A DNA stretch of 64,000 nt from Liolophura sinensis (GCF_032854445.1 NC_088303.1:10919501-10983500), one strand, 5' to 3'. Counted from the first letter of the stretch, positions 33,040 to 46,300 are shown. Notes: generated by a model from the letters alone, not told the origin. Made by a program: numbers and translations.

Positions 33040-34320
33040 CCATACCTACATTCCTATCTACTCACCACATCCTCTTTCTCCGTTACCATGCATGTATCCC
33101 CGTGCATTTCCATCCACTCACCACTTCCTCTTTCTCCGTTACCATGCATGTATCCCGGTGCATTCCCATCTACTCACCACATTCTCTTTCTCAGCTACCA
33201 TGCATGTATCCAGGTGTATCCCTATGTACTCACCACATCTTTCTCCGTTACTAAGCATGTTTCCCCGTGCATTCCCATCTACTCACCACATCCTCTTTCT
33301 CCGTTACAATGCATGTATCCCCGTGTATTTCCATCTGCTCAACACACCTTCTTTCTTAGTCACCATGCATGTATCCCCGTGCATTCACATCTACTCGCCA
33401 CATCCTTTCCTGTTACCATGCATGTATCCCGGTGCATCCCTATCTACTCACCACATCTTCTTTCTCCGTTACCATGCATGTATATCCGTGCAATCCCATC
33501 TACTCACCACATCTTCTTTCTTCGTTATCATGCGTGCATTCCCATGTAATCGCCACATCCTGTTTCTCCGTTACCATGCATGTATCCCCGTGCATTCCCA
33601 TGTACTCACCCCATCCTATTTTTCAGCTACCATACGTGTATCCCCGTACGTTCCCGTCTACTCACCACATCCTCTTTTTCAGCTACCATACATGTATCCC
33701 CGTTCATTCCCATCTACTCACCACATCCTCTTTCTCCGTTACCATGCATGTATCCCCGTGTATTTCCATCTGCTCAACACACCTTCTTTCTTAGTCACCA
33801 TGCATGTATCCCCGTGCATTCACATCTACTCGCCACATCCTTTCCTGTTACCATGCATGTATCCCGGTGCATCCCTATCTACTCACCACATCTTCTTTCT
33901 CCGTTACCATGCATGTATATCCGTGCAATCCCATCTACTCACCACATCTTCTTTCTTCGTTATCATGCGTGCATTCCCATGTAATCGCCACATCCTGTTT
34001 CTCCGTTACCATGCATGTATCCCCGTGCATTCCCATGTACTCACCCCATCCTATTTTTCAGCTACCATACGTGTATCCCCGTACGTTCCCGTCTACTCAC
34101 CACATCCTCTTTTTCAGCTACCATACATGTATCCCCGTTCATTCCCATCTACTCACCACATCCTCTTTCTCCGTTACCATGCATGTATCCCCGTGCATTC
34201 CCATCTACCCACCACATCGCCATTCTCATTAACCATGCATGTATCCCCGTGCATTCTCATGTACTCACCACCTCCTCTTCCCATATACAGTGTCTACATT
34301 TTCCTCTATTCACCATGTTT
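33040..34320. repeat. 56-bp minisatellite with 435-bp higher-order duplication
   Basis: About 22 copies of a 56-bp unit containing CATGCATGTATCCCCGTGCA, TTCCCATCTACTCACCACAT and CCTCTTTCTCCGTTAC. A block of roughly 435 bp starting near 33310 is repeated almost exactly from near 33745 (CCGTGTATTTCCATCTGCTC at 33321 and 33756). 56 is not a multiple of 3, so each unit is read in a rotating frame; the unit lacks stops in the forward frames. This produces open frames up to 477 codons (32915-34348). These are not evidence of a protein. Confidence 0.93.
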
Positions 34321-34779
34321 CAATGGTCATATATGCCACGCAATATGAAAAACGAGGTAGAACCCAAATAAACCAACAAACGTTTATTTATTATTAACGG
34401 AGTCTAAACAGAGGTTTTTATAAAGAATGGAAAATCCCAGAAGGCAATGTAGGCTGAGTTCACTGACACGATGTATGGCCTATGAAAAGACAGGTTTAGA
34501 AATTACCTTTGTTAAAATAGGACACTGCGCAAGCTGACTTGTTATTGACCTTATTAGTTGACCCGTGACGCATCACAAAAAGTATAAATGGTGTTAAGGT
34601 TAACACGTGTTGAGGTCATGCGTAGTTACAAGTATGAAAAGGCACCTCAGCTGAGGTCTTTTCTAAGCGTAGATCTCATGAAAATCACAACTGTGAGACC
34701 CTTTTCGAACAGCCTGGTTTCCCTCTACAATAACAACTTTGTAGAACATTTAATTCTCGTATTATACATGTACTTAAAT

Positions 34780-35525
34780 GTGTTTGTGTCATACTCGTTA
34801 CCAAAATTGTCGTTAGCCAGTGACACGTAATAACCCAAGCTCTACACGTTGACATGTTGAACGTCCATATTATTACAAAGAAAATGCAGTTAGAATACTT
34901 TTTCTTATCCATAATGTTAAACTTTATAAGCTTAGTTTCGACACCAAGAACTTATTGCTCCGGGTGACGTCATAATTATTCGAAAGCAAGTTGCATGCTG
35001 GACAATGGGCGTGGAGAGTGATTTGTTGTATAATGGCTGCACCAATAATCGATTAGAACAAACTCCACGCAGTAACACAGCCTACATTACTGTCTCTGCG
35101 AATAGGCTACATGGCTTTAATTTTCTAACAACCACCGCTAAATCCACACCACTCTGGGATCATATACTTCAAGAGATATAATAACAATAATTTATTAAGG
35201 TTATATAATATTAAAACGTGTGAGCAATTTCAAACACAGCTGTGTCAGTAACAGGGTTTACGGTTAAGTCGACAACAGTTTAGGTGACTGGTGTCACCCT
35301 TCGTCAAACCACGTTAAACTCCGTCCAGTATCGAGCACACCACTGTTTTTTTTAATAATTATGACGTCACCCGAGGCAAAGGGTTCTTGCAATAATGTAG
35401 ACTTCCAACATACCCATGTGTTGAGCTTGTGTTGTTTCGTACCAGTGACTAAAGGCAATTTGGGTAGAAAGTATGACTGATTTTATGGAGAGCTGAATAC
35501 TCTCTAAATGAAATAGACTATGGTA
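34780..35525 (+). repeat. Interspersed repeat family R1, copy 2
   Basis: Aligned by eye to 11040-11590: TTACCAAAATTGTCGTTAGC, TGACATGTTGAACGTCCATA, TAATGGCTGCACCAATAA, CACAGCCTACATTACTGTCT, CTGCGAATAGGCTACATGGC, then ACTAAAGGCAATTTGGG and GAAATAGACTATGG. It carries about 250 bp at 35140-35400 that the first copy lacks, flanked by TGACGTCA-containing sequence (34971 and 35360). Confidence 0.65.
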
Positions 35526-38287
35526 TCCTTTGTTGTAATATTTGCAGAGTCATGCGGTGTAATATCCGTATCTGTAAAACTGTATTGCCCTGATAACTGA
35601 TAAAGAATATGTTGCAACAGATCAGTGAACAAAGGCCTGTAATATTCCCTAAAACATCTGACCTATATTTTAATCTTACTTATATGTCAAAAAGAAGATA
35701 TATGTACTGTACAAGCGTATGTACTTTACCTTGCTCACTGTAGGTATGTAATACCGCAAGCATTTTAAGCCTATATATATTCGCCCTCCGGACGTCTCTA
35801 AGCTAGGATTTGCCATTGCGTGAGTAAAATTATGAAACATGCTATCATTGGCCGTCTTATATTTCATACTTCTTAGATCCATACTAGTAGGCCTTTACAA
35901 GCTACATCTGTGTTGTAATGTATAGCACCTACGAGATCAACAGGTGAGACAGCTGAACAATTATACATGCATTTACATGTACGAGTACGTGAACGCATAC
36001 AACTAAAATTTTAAATCCTGACGAAAACGGCTGAACTGAATCGAGCAATGAGTCTTCACGCTAGCGCCAGTCATGCAAGTGAGTGGATCCCATTCACAAG
36101 ATCTTATCTGCAGAGGAGACCGACCAGCGGATTGTCAGCCATATTACAATGACGCTATCAAGCATAGTATACGCCTACCTCCAATATGGCTAAACAATAA
36201 GTAGGTCAATAAAACAGTGAACAGATTGCCATTTGTCAGTTTATTGTTGAAGATGATTTTATGATGCACGTGGTATTGCCATCACTTCGTACTACAGCGG
36301 AACAGTGGTTCCATGTTGGCCTTATCTGGCTTTCATAGTTTATAGTTATTTTCTGCTTCAGTGTTAATACAGGTTTTTCGGTTGCATTGTGTCATTTGCA
36401 ACACTATGGCCTCAATCGCCATACAACAAACTTTTTACTTAACACTGTAGTAGGTGGAAACAGAGGGGAAGACCCCTCGAAAACCTGTCATACTTTTCTC
36501 TTTGTCACTTTGCAGTTGAATGGATAAAGAATACTGAATATACCAACAGACAAGGTAAAAGAAACATGACCTTTGCTAGCATGAACTACCAAAGCTGAAT
36601 AAGAATAGTCCGCGCAAAAATCCCGGTTGTGGTTTTAGGCAGATGTTTTAGATGTATATGAAGCTTGACACGTATCCGAGTTTCTATGAAGTACGGCTGT
36701 ACTGTGATACATATACCGCTACATTTATTTCTACATGTTGCTTAATCACAGCTTTATCTCGTGTATCACGCGCATCTAACACTCGTGCGCTCTTTTTGTG
36801 GATAGGTAATATATGATGACGAAATCAACTAAATTTCCTCTTGCTTTATGTGCACATCAATGTGTAATAAGTTTATCTCAGATAAACTGGTGGCTGCGGT
36901 CAGGTTTTTGGACAAACAGGAAATTAATCATGCTGTCCTTTTTGTCAAGATTAAGCCCTGTATTCCACAGTATAGTAGAAAGGGAAACCCTCTGTTATGT
37001 TGCCAACTTGAACAAAGATATAAATCCATAAACCTTTAAAAGATCCAATCACTTCTTCCAAAACATATTAAAACATTTAGTCCACACATATTATGTACAT
37101 AAGCAAGGCTCGCTTTCAATGAAAGATCTTATGCGAGATCCACGACTCCCTCTTGTAATGAATCGATATAAACTACACGATACTTGGAGATCAGTCATTT
37201 TGGATGGTGGTGAAAATCTGTGTATTATGTGTGCAGAGCCCATATTGGTCTTATTTCTTTCTCAAGCTATGTACTTTCTGGCCTGTCACCAATACCATAG
37301 TGAAAACGGTATAAGTCACCCATACCATTGTGAAAACATCTGGACAACCCATTTGCAAGATTTGTATCATTTATCTCGTGTACAACGGCCTTTAGGTTAG
37401 GTTTTAGGTCCGCTTCCTTTTCGGATATCGTCGCCCGTCAAATCACCGCATTTTGTTAAATCATTTACACTGGTAATTGCTTTCTTTTTTGTTTCTTTTA
37501 CAATTGTCAATTTGTATATGTGCTATAGTGTTATGATTGCGTTTTTTATTTAGTGATATATATTTGGATTATTGGAATACATTCTAGAACTTAATTATTG
37601 TATGACATTTATGAATAACAAATGAGATGAAAAACAATTTAAAGAAGTGTGTACAGAAACAGAAGCAGAAGTGTTGCTTCCTCCTCATGTGGCGTGGTGG
37701 TCGAGTGCTTTTGTCACTTATTACCGAAACCTGTGCCTGTAACAAGTACGACAAGTATAACAGAGAGGAAAGGATGGCAGGCTTCATCCATTTGAATGAA
37801 GCAAGGGGAAGTCCTATGACTGTAGAGTCTCTTGTTGAAGCTGCCTGGGAGATCATTAGTCACAAGAGTGCTTGGATATAATGATATTGGTTTCTTCATT
37901 GCCTTTTTTCATGGTTTCCTTTGGTGCCGAAGACAGTCCGTTTCACATATATAGATATATGTTAAAATGCGGGATGTAGTATTTTGAGCGATGAGACATT
38001 TTCTTTTTTATTTTCAATTTATTATTTTATGTATGCGGGATAACTAAACACACATAAACGCACAGCCCACTTCCGATACAAGCACCTGCATTCTTACACT
38101 GACTCACGCGTATTCAAGCACACATATTTGCGTAAATATAAAATTAGACTAATAGGCAGAACAATAGGTAAATAAAATAAATAGACAACAAAAGAAATGA
38201 ATAACAGAATAGTCAGAGCTGATAATAAAGATTGATCGTTTGTATCCGCGGGTTTCAACTTTCGGGAATCGCATTTTTTGCGTATGA
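35526..38287. other. Intergenic, no gene recognised
   Basis: Scattered short open frames only. The one at 37627-37881 has a mildly protein-like end (FIHLNEARGSPMTVESLVEA), but I see no splice sites or family match, so I do not call it. No SINE body recognised. Confidence 0.5.
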
Positions 38288-38535
38288 AATCGGTCCTCAA
38301 AATCAAGGTATGGCCGATGAAGTCTAATCAGCGCTTTTAATGCATCTAATCAATTTATAGCGTTGGTTTTGTTTTCTTTGTGAGTGCATGATCGGTCCTC
38401 AAAGTCAAGGTATCGCCGATTTAGCTTATATGCATGTTTTTTGTGGATGTGTGTGTTTTCTTCCTCGAATTTTAGATAGTAGGGATTTAATATCTGAGTA
38501 ACACGTGGCCTTCAAAATCAAGGTGTCGCCGTCGT
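38288..38535 (+). promoter_or_regulatory. Three spaced copies of a 27-bp motif upstream of the alkyl sulfatase gene
   Basis: CGGTCCTCAAAATCAAGGTA (38289), CGGTCCTCAAAGTCAAGGTA (about 38393) and TGGCCTTCAAAATCAAGGTG (about 38505) are each followed by TCGCCGAT-like sequence. Spacing is 103-113 bp. Each has TCAAGGTR, close to the extended nuclear-receptor half-site TCAAGGTCA used by NR5A and ERR receptors. They lie about 200-450 bp before the ATG. The regulatory role is inference. Confidence 0.5.
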
Positions 38536-38735
38536 TGATATATAATTTCGGTTATTTCGCAAAGCGCATTTGGAATATCTGTAGATCTGACATTCGTACC
38601 CCGTTGATTTTATGAATTCATTTAGTAACGTGAATATTTGAGTTCTGAGATACGGTTTGGGGTTAAGTATGTCTGAAGTTCAAGTTTACAGGTGTGTGTT
38701 TTTAGGCTTTAAGCAAATGTTTTTCGTTCTTTGCT

Positions 38736-41700
38736 ATGTTTGATGCATCGTTTATGGACAGCTTATATATCGGTATGTCACTGGATAATTTCAGAATGAG
38801 GGATAACCGTTCGTTTTTATTGGCTGGTTTGGTCACTTCGATCCTGATTGGTGCATGGATTATATATCCACGAGATGATACACCAGAAAGATTGGAAATT
38901 GTTCTCGATGATGTACCTATCCCAGAATTCCTCAAAAACCATTCTGAAGAGTTCAGCCAACCAGAGGTCATCCAGGTATTCTGCAGCTGGGAAAATGATA
39001 AGATAAAAACAATTGCTATTACACATTTGGAACGTTCCATAATTTGCCATTTTTTAAAATCATAATAAGTTTTCAAATAACAGTTTACCACCCTTCCTCG
39101 GTGTGTCCTCAGCCCTTGGGATAACTTCGTTTGGCACAGCTACAAATACTTTCTGTACTAATTTGTGTATTCCACATATAGGTCACAGATGGTGTTTACG
39201 TAGCCATAGGTTTTGCCTTAGCAAATGTTGTAATGGTAGAAGCTCCAAAAGGCATAATTATCGTTGATGTTACGGAAAGCGTCGAAGCTGCTGAAGAAGT
39301 CCGACGGGCATTCCGGAACATCACGACGAAGCCAGTGAAGGCAATCATTTATACTCACAGCCATGCAGATCACGTGCTCGGTGCCAAGGTAAGGATCATT
39401 CCCTAGTACTAATAAGAATGAATGAATGAATGAAAGTTTGGGGCTTAACGTCGTAGTTAGCAATTTTTCAGTCATATGACGACGATTAGTCATTAGGTGC
39501 GGGTACATTTACTGTCGCCAAAGTGCTGCCGTCATTGAAGTATCATGCCGAAGACACCAGGCATGATTCGACTCAGGTTTCATTTAGGCCATCGAGGCCG
39601 TCATAATGCTAATAAGCGCACAGTATCAACGTAAAGGAACATAAAAAAATAAAACACCCTTTCCTACACCAAATCAACAATTATAAGTTCATAAATTTAC
39701 AAGTTATCCAATATTGAGAGTTTCTGAAGCACCAAGAAACAAAGGCAGTTATGGTGTGGTATCCACTTGAAACGCAAAGAACACAGAGTTACCTGCGTAT
39801 AGTCGTGGGTTTCCCTCGGGCTTTGACCGATTTCTTCCCATCATAATGCTGGCCGCTGTCGTAAAAGTGAAATGTTCTTGAGTGCGGTGTAAAACACCAA
39901 CCAGATAAGTAAATAAATAAATAAAATAATGCGTTTCAGGTTCATAGCCCTATAGGTATATGTCGCTTCCACTCAGATGAGACCCGAGCTTCGAAAACCG
40001 CTGTTTCGTGACTCGTTGACTGAGGTGCTATAGGCTGATGTTCGCAAATTTAAGATCTTCTTTTTTCACAATAGTTTCTGATAGTTTCTTCTGTTAATTA
40101 TTAAAACAAGAATTAAAGTAGAGAATCCCGAATAAGTTGTCAGTAACCCTTATAACGATCTATACTTTACGGTCTTGGTTTTAATTCAAACATTCCGCGA
40201 ATTTATGTTTATGATGCCGATTGTGAGTGTGGCAGATTCGGATCCAAAGGGCGATTAATAAAGTTTCGCTTTCTGTCGACACGCCAAATATATTTGTGTT
40301 AATTATGACATTAGGGTCTTTATTACCCACGACTAACTAGGTGATACTGAGTCAGAGTTACCGTAGGATTAAAGGAAACGGGTTTTTGTATCTTATATTT
40401 TTGACATGTTGAAGACAGAACACTCGAGAAGATCGAGTTCCAGATTAATGATTGGAAGATTCTCTTTTTCTGAAAGATAAGCCAAGTAAAAGATGAAACA
40501 CACCTCAGATCTATGTTTTTTTAAGCAATGTTTCGCGCTTAAAGTTATTCCAAATGGTGCAGTTCAATATTATTCATTTCCACCTTTACGATGACGATTT
40601 GTGGTCAAAGTGCTAAGGTATTAATCAGCCATTGTAAGAAAACATGGGCCAATTTATCTCGGGCCAAAACCGGCGAATCACTTTAATAAAGGTACTTTAA
40701 TAAATGACTGAATGACTTTACGTTGCTCATGAATCACTGTTTCGGTGTGATATAAAATATGAAAGCATGGAGTAACTAAGAGAGCGTAATAGATGGCAAA
40801 CGGCCAGACGTAAAATCCGTCATCTTGTCAATCTACCTCATGCAATTATATTGTTTTATTCAAACTGTTTAGGTAAATGCCTAGATTGTAGCAAATCAAA
40901 GGCTCCCTAGCACTACGACACTTTATTTGCTTGTATAGGTTTTCCTGGCGGAAAACGCCGATGTCCCGGAGATTTGGGCTCATCACTCCATTATGGATCA
41001 TTACGATAGAAGTATGCGGATCGCTGCTGAGATCACACTGAAGCGAGCCTCTCGTCAGTTTGGCATGTACCTGGGTACAAACCTGGTGAATGCAGGGATA
41101 GGACCAAGGCTTAGGACAGGCAACGACTTTACCACCCGGTTTGTTCTGCCAAATAAATTCTTGTACAAAGAACGGGAAAAGATTACCATTGCAGGTGCGT
41201 GACTACCCAAACAAAGTATTTTGTGAAAGATCACATGAATTATGTGTGGTTTGGATCAAACTTTTCAATATGTCGATTCTAGGCAAATCAACATTATATC
41301 TTTTGTGGTTTCAGGTTTGGAAGTAGAACTGATGCATATACCCGGAGAAACAAGCGATCAGATCGGAGTGTGGATCCCGAGTAAGAGGGTCTTGCTTTGC
41401 GCGGATGATCTGTACAAAGCTTTTCCTAACCTCTACGCTATTAGAGGAACCCCGACCCGTGATCTTCTCAAGTGGAAGGATTCTCTGGACAAAATGCGCC
41501 GTCTGGACCCAGAGGTCGTCGTTCCCAGTCACACACGTCCACTTGTCGGCAGGAAATACATATATGACTTGTTTACGATCTACAGAGATGCCATTCAATT
41601 TGTCCATGACCAGACCGTCCGCTTTATGAACAAAGGTCTCACCCCCGACGAGATTGTGGAGAGGGTCACCTTGCCTGATTGTTTCGGGAAGCACCCTCAC

Positions 41701-42426
41701 CTTCAGCAGTTTTACGGCACCCTCGCCTGGTCGATCAGGGGTACATTTCACGGATACCTTGGGTGGTTTTCCGGCGACGCCACTGACCTCTCACCTCTGA
41801 CCCGACGAGGCAAAGCCCAGCGTCTTGTATCATTGGGTGGTGGAGTGGAGAATGTTTTAGTCCAAGCTAGGAAGGCCCTTGACGACAGTGACTGGCAATG
41901 GGCCTTAGAACTGGCATCGTCGGTCATTGCATTGGCACCCTCCAACAGAAGAGCCAGAGAACTCAAGCTGGAAGCCCTCAAAAAAGCAGCGGCTGAACAA
42001 ATTAGCGCATGTGCTAGAAACTACTATTTGACGTCAGCTTTAGAAGAAGCCCGTCAAGTTCACGTCAAACCTAACATGAAAAAGATAAACGAAGTGATAC
42101 GTCAGTCATCCCTTGAGCAACTGTTCCTGGCAATGAGCCGAAGACTGAAAGCCGAGGACTGCTCCGATCAAAACACACAAGCCTCGTTTACTTTCACAGA
42201 TACCAATGTATCTTTTTGTGTCCATCTGAGACACGGCATTGCGGATGTCACCGGGACCGTCTGCCCGAATCCTAAACTAAAGCTAGAAACAACAAAGTCA
42301 GTGTGGATCCAGATTTTGACCAGAGAGGTCAGCCAACTGGGTGCATATACCAGCGGACAAATCAGCATTGACGGCGGGGCAAGGGCATTTAAACAATTCA
42401 TTTCATGCTTTGAACAAATTGAGTAA
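38736..42426 (+). CDS. Alkyl sulfatase-like metallo-beta-lactamase-fold protein (SdsA1/BDS1 type), membrane-anchored
   Basis: Four exons: 38736-38975, 39182-39388, 40939-41194 and 41315-42426 (TAA). All are GT-AG with matching phases; about 604 residues, near the length of bacterial SdsA1. The family hydrolyses alkyl sulfate esters with a binuclear zinc site. Residues 27-44 (FLLAGLVTSILIGAWIIY) form a single N-terminal membrane segment or signal anchor. The first zinc motif is THSHADH (138-144, HxHxDH). The second-metal region differs from the bacterial form: AHHSIMDH stands where bacteria have an APEGFxEH-like block, and CADDLYKAFPNLYAIRG (around 263-279) where bacteria have AENxTHTLHNLxxLRG. 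The later His is kept in PSHTRPLVG. The dimerisation domain (GYLGWFSGDATDL, then a helical LARKALDD-type stretch) and the C-terminal SCP2-like domain (to SCFEQIE) follow. Start is the first ATG after an in-frame stop; M7, M14 and M21 are alternatives that all keep the membrane segment. Confidence 0.92.
39410..39600 (-). mobile_element. SINE family B tail, inverted
   Basis: GGGGCTTAACGTCGTAGTTA, GCAATTTTTCAGTCATATGA, TGTCGCCAAAGTGCTGCC and GAAGTATCATGCCGAAGACA are the reverse complement of the family B body and tail seen at 59850-60125. (AATG)n-like copies mark its 3' end. Alkyl sulfatase intron 2. Confidence 0.8.
39785..39930 (+). mobile_element. SINE family A 3' half
   Basis: GTTACCTGCGTATAGTCGTG, TTTCCCTCGGGC, CATAATGCTGGCCGCTGTCG, GTGAAATGTTCTTGAGTGCG and ACACCAACCAGATAAGTAAA with an AAATAAAT tail. 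Alkyl sulfatase intron 2. Confidence 0.85.
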
Positions 42427-42647
42427 TATATGCACACTCGGCAAATCATACAAACTACATGTATATCCGGTGTTACCGTGCACATTTATAAAGGATAAAG
42501 TGTCGACGTCCAGTTATGTGGGGACAACAATGGAGTTCACACTGATCATATGCTACATCATAGTAGTTTTTTTTATTTAATATTTCAATTCACTCTTACT
42601 GATCCTTGCAGTCCTTCAACTATAGCTACTGGATATAATACCTTGAA

Positions 42648-42748
42648 CTGAGAACCAACGGGAACCCTGGGAGAACCCACGGCCATCCGCAGGTTGCTGG
42701 AAGACCTCCCCACTTACGGCCGGGGAGGAAGCCAGCTTGAGCTGGAAC
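42648..42748 (-). mobile_element. SINE family A fragment, inverted
   Basis: ACCCACGGCCATCCGCAGGT, GGAAGACCTCCCCACTTACG and GGAGGAAGCCAGCTTGAGCT are the inverted body. It lies about 220 bp after the alkyl sulfatase stop. Confidence 0.8.
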
Positions 42749-42779
42749 AAGAAATATATGATTGGTTCATTCGCATCAT

Positions 42780-43380
42780 TGTAGTTAGTGACGTACCTTC
42801 ATGCCATGACGTTGCGTACGTTGGAGAGGATGTGTCATCATTGTGGCTCGTGCACACAATGTCATGACCACACCAAGGAGAGAAGATGCGTTATCACTGT
42901 AGGTATAGTCATGTACACTTCATACCATGACCAACCACAGAGAACAGATGCCCCATCATTAAAACTAGTCACGTACACTCAATACCATGTATCAGAGAAT
43001 GCGTCGTGATTGTAGCGTCGTGATCACGCACACTTCTTGCCTTGACCTCCCGCACGAGAGAAGATGTGTCGTGATTGTAGCGAATCACGCACACTTCATG
43101 CCTTGACATCCAGCACGAGAGAAAATGTGTCGTGATTGTAGCTAGTAACGAGCACTCAGTGCCATGACCTTCCGCACAAGAGCAGATGCGTCATCTTTGA
43201 AGCTAATCACATACATACGCTAGTCGCATACATTTCATGCAATAAACTCACGCACAGGAGCGGATGTGTCATCATTAAGGCTAGTCGTGCAATGACCTTC
43301 CCCACAGGAGAAGATACACTTCATGTCATGACCTCCCGCGTAAGAGACAATTCGTCATCATTGCAGTTAGTCACGTTATG
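42780..43380. repeat. Degenerate minisatellite, about 60-bp unit, 3' of the alkyl sulfatase
   Basis: Eight to ten diverged copies of a unit with AGTCACGTACACTTCATGCC, ATGACCTCCCGCAC and GAGAGAAGATGTGTCATCATTGTA-type sequence. Confidence 0.82.
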
Positions 43381-46300
43381 TATAGGCCCTACAGTCGGAC
43401 AAATAATCTGTTTCTGGTAGCAATAAACAGTTTGCAATATAGCAATAACAAAAATGCTCCAATGCAATGACTCCATTGTGTCATTTTGGTGTACAAGTAA
43501 TACCACGTGACCCGTACTCAGATGTCTCAACAAACCAGAGACAAAATAAACAAGTCACCAAGACTACTCTGACGTCCATCGCCATGAGATGATCTTGGTT
43601 GTTGTATTGAAACTTTTCATTGATTCAGATTAGAAGCATCTACATGAGATTATTACAAGAATCTCTTCTTGTATGGCACCCTGGCAGTGCCATGTTTTGC
43701 GACTCTAGCTAGATTAGACATGGATCTATCTATTTAACAAGTTAGCAATAATGTGAATGCCTTTCTTCTGGCAGAAGGTTTGGCTTTTGCAATGCATGGG
43801 ACGATCGACATTAAGCTTGTGGTAGAAGGTTATATGAATCCACTGATCTAACATTCGAATGGTAACTGACATACCCTAGTGATTACCAAATCGCTTGGGC
43901 TATTTATTTGTATAAAACTTGTACACTTGTATGCAAGTATACAAGTGGCTTCATTTGTACTTGTATTTGTATTCTACTTGTATTGAACACAATACGCGCT
44001 GTGTGCTATTTTGCCGTGAGATGCATACATGTAGGCGTATATATCGCTGCTCACAGTACTGCTGGCAGGCCCGGATCGTATCCGAATCGTAGTATAAATT
44101 AAGTGTAAATTAAGACACTTATCTTTATTCATTATAAACATAATTAAGTTTTAAGTCGATATATCAGATCTACCGATGGACGGCCCCAGGATCTCTGAGA
44201 TTCCAGACGTTCACAATTCTAAACTTTTTTGGGCCAATAAAAGTGTACCGTAAATATATACAGATGTGAAGGAACCTAATCGTAGAAAATATTGAAAATT
44301 ATGTGACCTAAAATGGAATTCAAACCGTTTGCCGTAGTGCGCGGTTGTGGTGTGGTGGAAATAGCCTCCCTCCTCTTCCCCACTACAGGTCCGCTTCAAG
44401 TTATACAGGGGTAAATTGCACAGATACGAAATCTATATAGTATACTAGTACTTTTGAAATATATTAAAAATATGAACCCATATCAGGCTATAAATTGCAC
44501 ATAATTTCGAGACTTTAAGCCAATTTAAAACAAGCTGTTTGAAAGTGACACAAAGTCTTGAATGCTAAACATTCTTCCTGTGTTAAATTATATGAGACAT
44601 GGATTTTTTGGACCAATTTTGGTGTAAATGAGGGCACAAAGGCTTTCTTATTTTTTATTGTTTTATTATCTTAAATCCGTATTTATTGTGAGAATTATAT
44701 ATGCATGACTAATTCATTTTTGTGCATGAGTGCACAGCATTGGTAAACGTCACAAGGATTTCGTTCAGTTTTAAGATTTAAGTAATTTAAAGTAGGCCTA
44801 CAAAAACTCAGTTTTCACTGTTACACAAATGTTAAAATTTCTGTGATATCCATAAACCTCATCATGGAATGAAAGCATTCAAAAGCATTTATTCGGTGAA
44901 ATAAAAAAAATAAATAAATACAGATATGTAGGTCTGGATATCTATTCAACGGTCCTTTCTGTTAGCGCTTTCGGGTAGGCAATGGGACTAACTTCTTGTG
45001 TACGATACGTATTCTTTCACTTCTCACTTAAATTTTTCTTTGAGGGCTAATGCCACATTCAACCTGTTCCGTCCAGAGTCATTTGTCATACTGCGAGCTG
45101 GTATTTTGTATCTAAATGTATTTCAGGTAGGGTCTGTAGTGGTAAGAGACGCTTGTCTCTCACTAACTAGGATCCACGGGATGCAGGTTCAATCCCGGCC
45201 TTGGACAGGGAATTTGTACTTTTCCTCCGCGCTCAAAGCGCTGATTGTGGGACCTGGTTACAATATGTTGTCCACAAAGCTCTTTTGGTGTAATGTACAC
45301 TGAAGACCACTATATAGTTTTCTGCAAATATGGAGCCTAAGCCAGCAGCACGGGAAACTTGTGTATGACATCTAACAATGAAGTCCGCTAGAGCTAGGGC
45401 GGGGCACCTTACTTGCCTTCGGTCAGGCGTCTCAGTGAAGCAGCACTAGATAAAAGAGCCGTGGGAGATCCGTCCTGCAACAAGGAGGGACATCACATAC
45501 TCTCTAAAGATTCCTTTGTCGTCATGTGACTGAAAAATTGTTAAGAGCGACGTTAGACCCCAAGCACTCTCTCACTCACTCAAACAATAAACGATTTTTG
45601 TGCGATTTTTGCACTCGTATGGTAGCCTACAAAAAATTCTACAAATGCAGCCAAAAAAAAAAAGTCTATGCCGGTAGTGTGCTCGGTACATTTTTAAACT
45701 CATACTGAACTCATTTTCCAGCGTCGAGTAGGTCTTATTATAAAATATAAAACGGATCCTAAACGCTGGTTTAATTACCGTATATTAGGCCTACATGTGG
45801 GTTACATGTAATTAGAAACGAAATACCTGGGAAGAGCTTGTCAATGCTCTTCCCAGAATAGATAAACACTAAGCGGATGATGATTCATTCTAGTTTAGAC
45901 TTTCGGACTAAAGAAAAGAGGCAAATTACAAACAATCCAGGCATTTCCGTTATGTTTTTCGCTAGATACTTATATTTATTTACTTTTATATCCGTGGAAA
46001 TGTTACTGGAAATAATCGAAAAACCTCCGAGTCATTCGTTTATTGATTGACTTGATTTACATCAAGATATAGAGTAGGCATGAAAGGTATGCATGACGTT
46101 GAAGGGGATTCCCCATGTAAACCAAAACGAGGCTTCCTGTAGGGCGTTGAGGTCTCTGTGTCAAAGGAACTGCGTTGTAAGTACATTTGTCCTAATCATG
46201 TTAGATTTTACATGACCAAAATGATTTTCTACTTCTCCTAAGGTAAAGTCGTTCCTAACCTGACATTATAAAGGCGACCAGTGACCAGTACTGTCTTAAA

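Noticed and set aside
32915-34348. 477-codon open frame
   Set aside because: It lies almost wholly in the 56-bp minisatellite; all forward frames are open, the translation is a rotating-frame repeat, and there is no domain or splice context.
37627-37881. 84-codon frame with a protein-like C-terminal half
   Set aside because: No recognisable family, acceptor or neighbouring exon; too weak to call.
45125-45200. Possible functional tRNA gene (A- and B-box-like sequence)
   Set aside because: No clean cloverleaf or acceptor stem, and the sequence continues into a SINE family B body; the same applies to the heads at 16181, 48645 and 49905.
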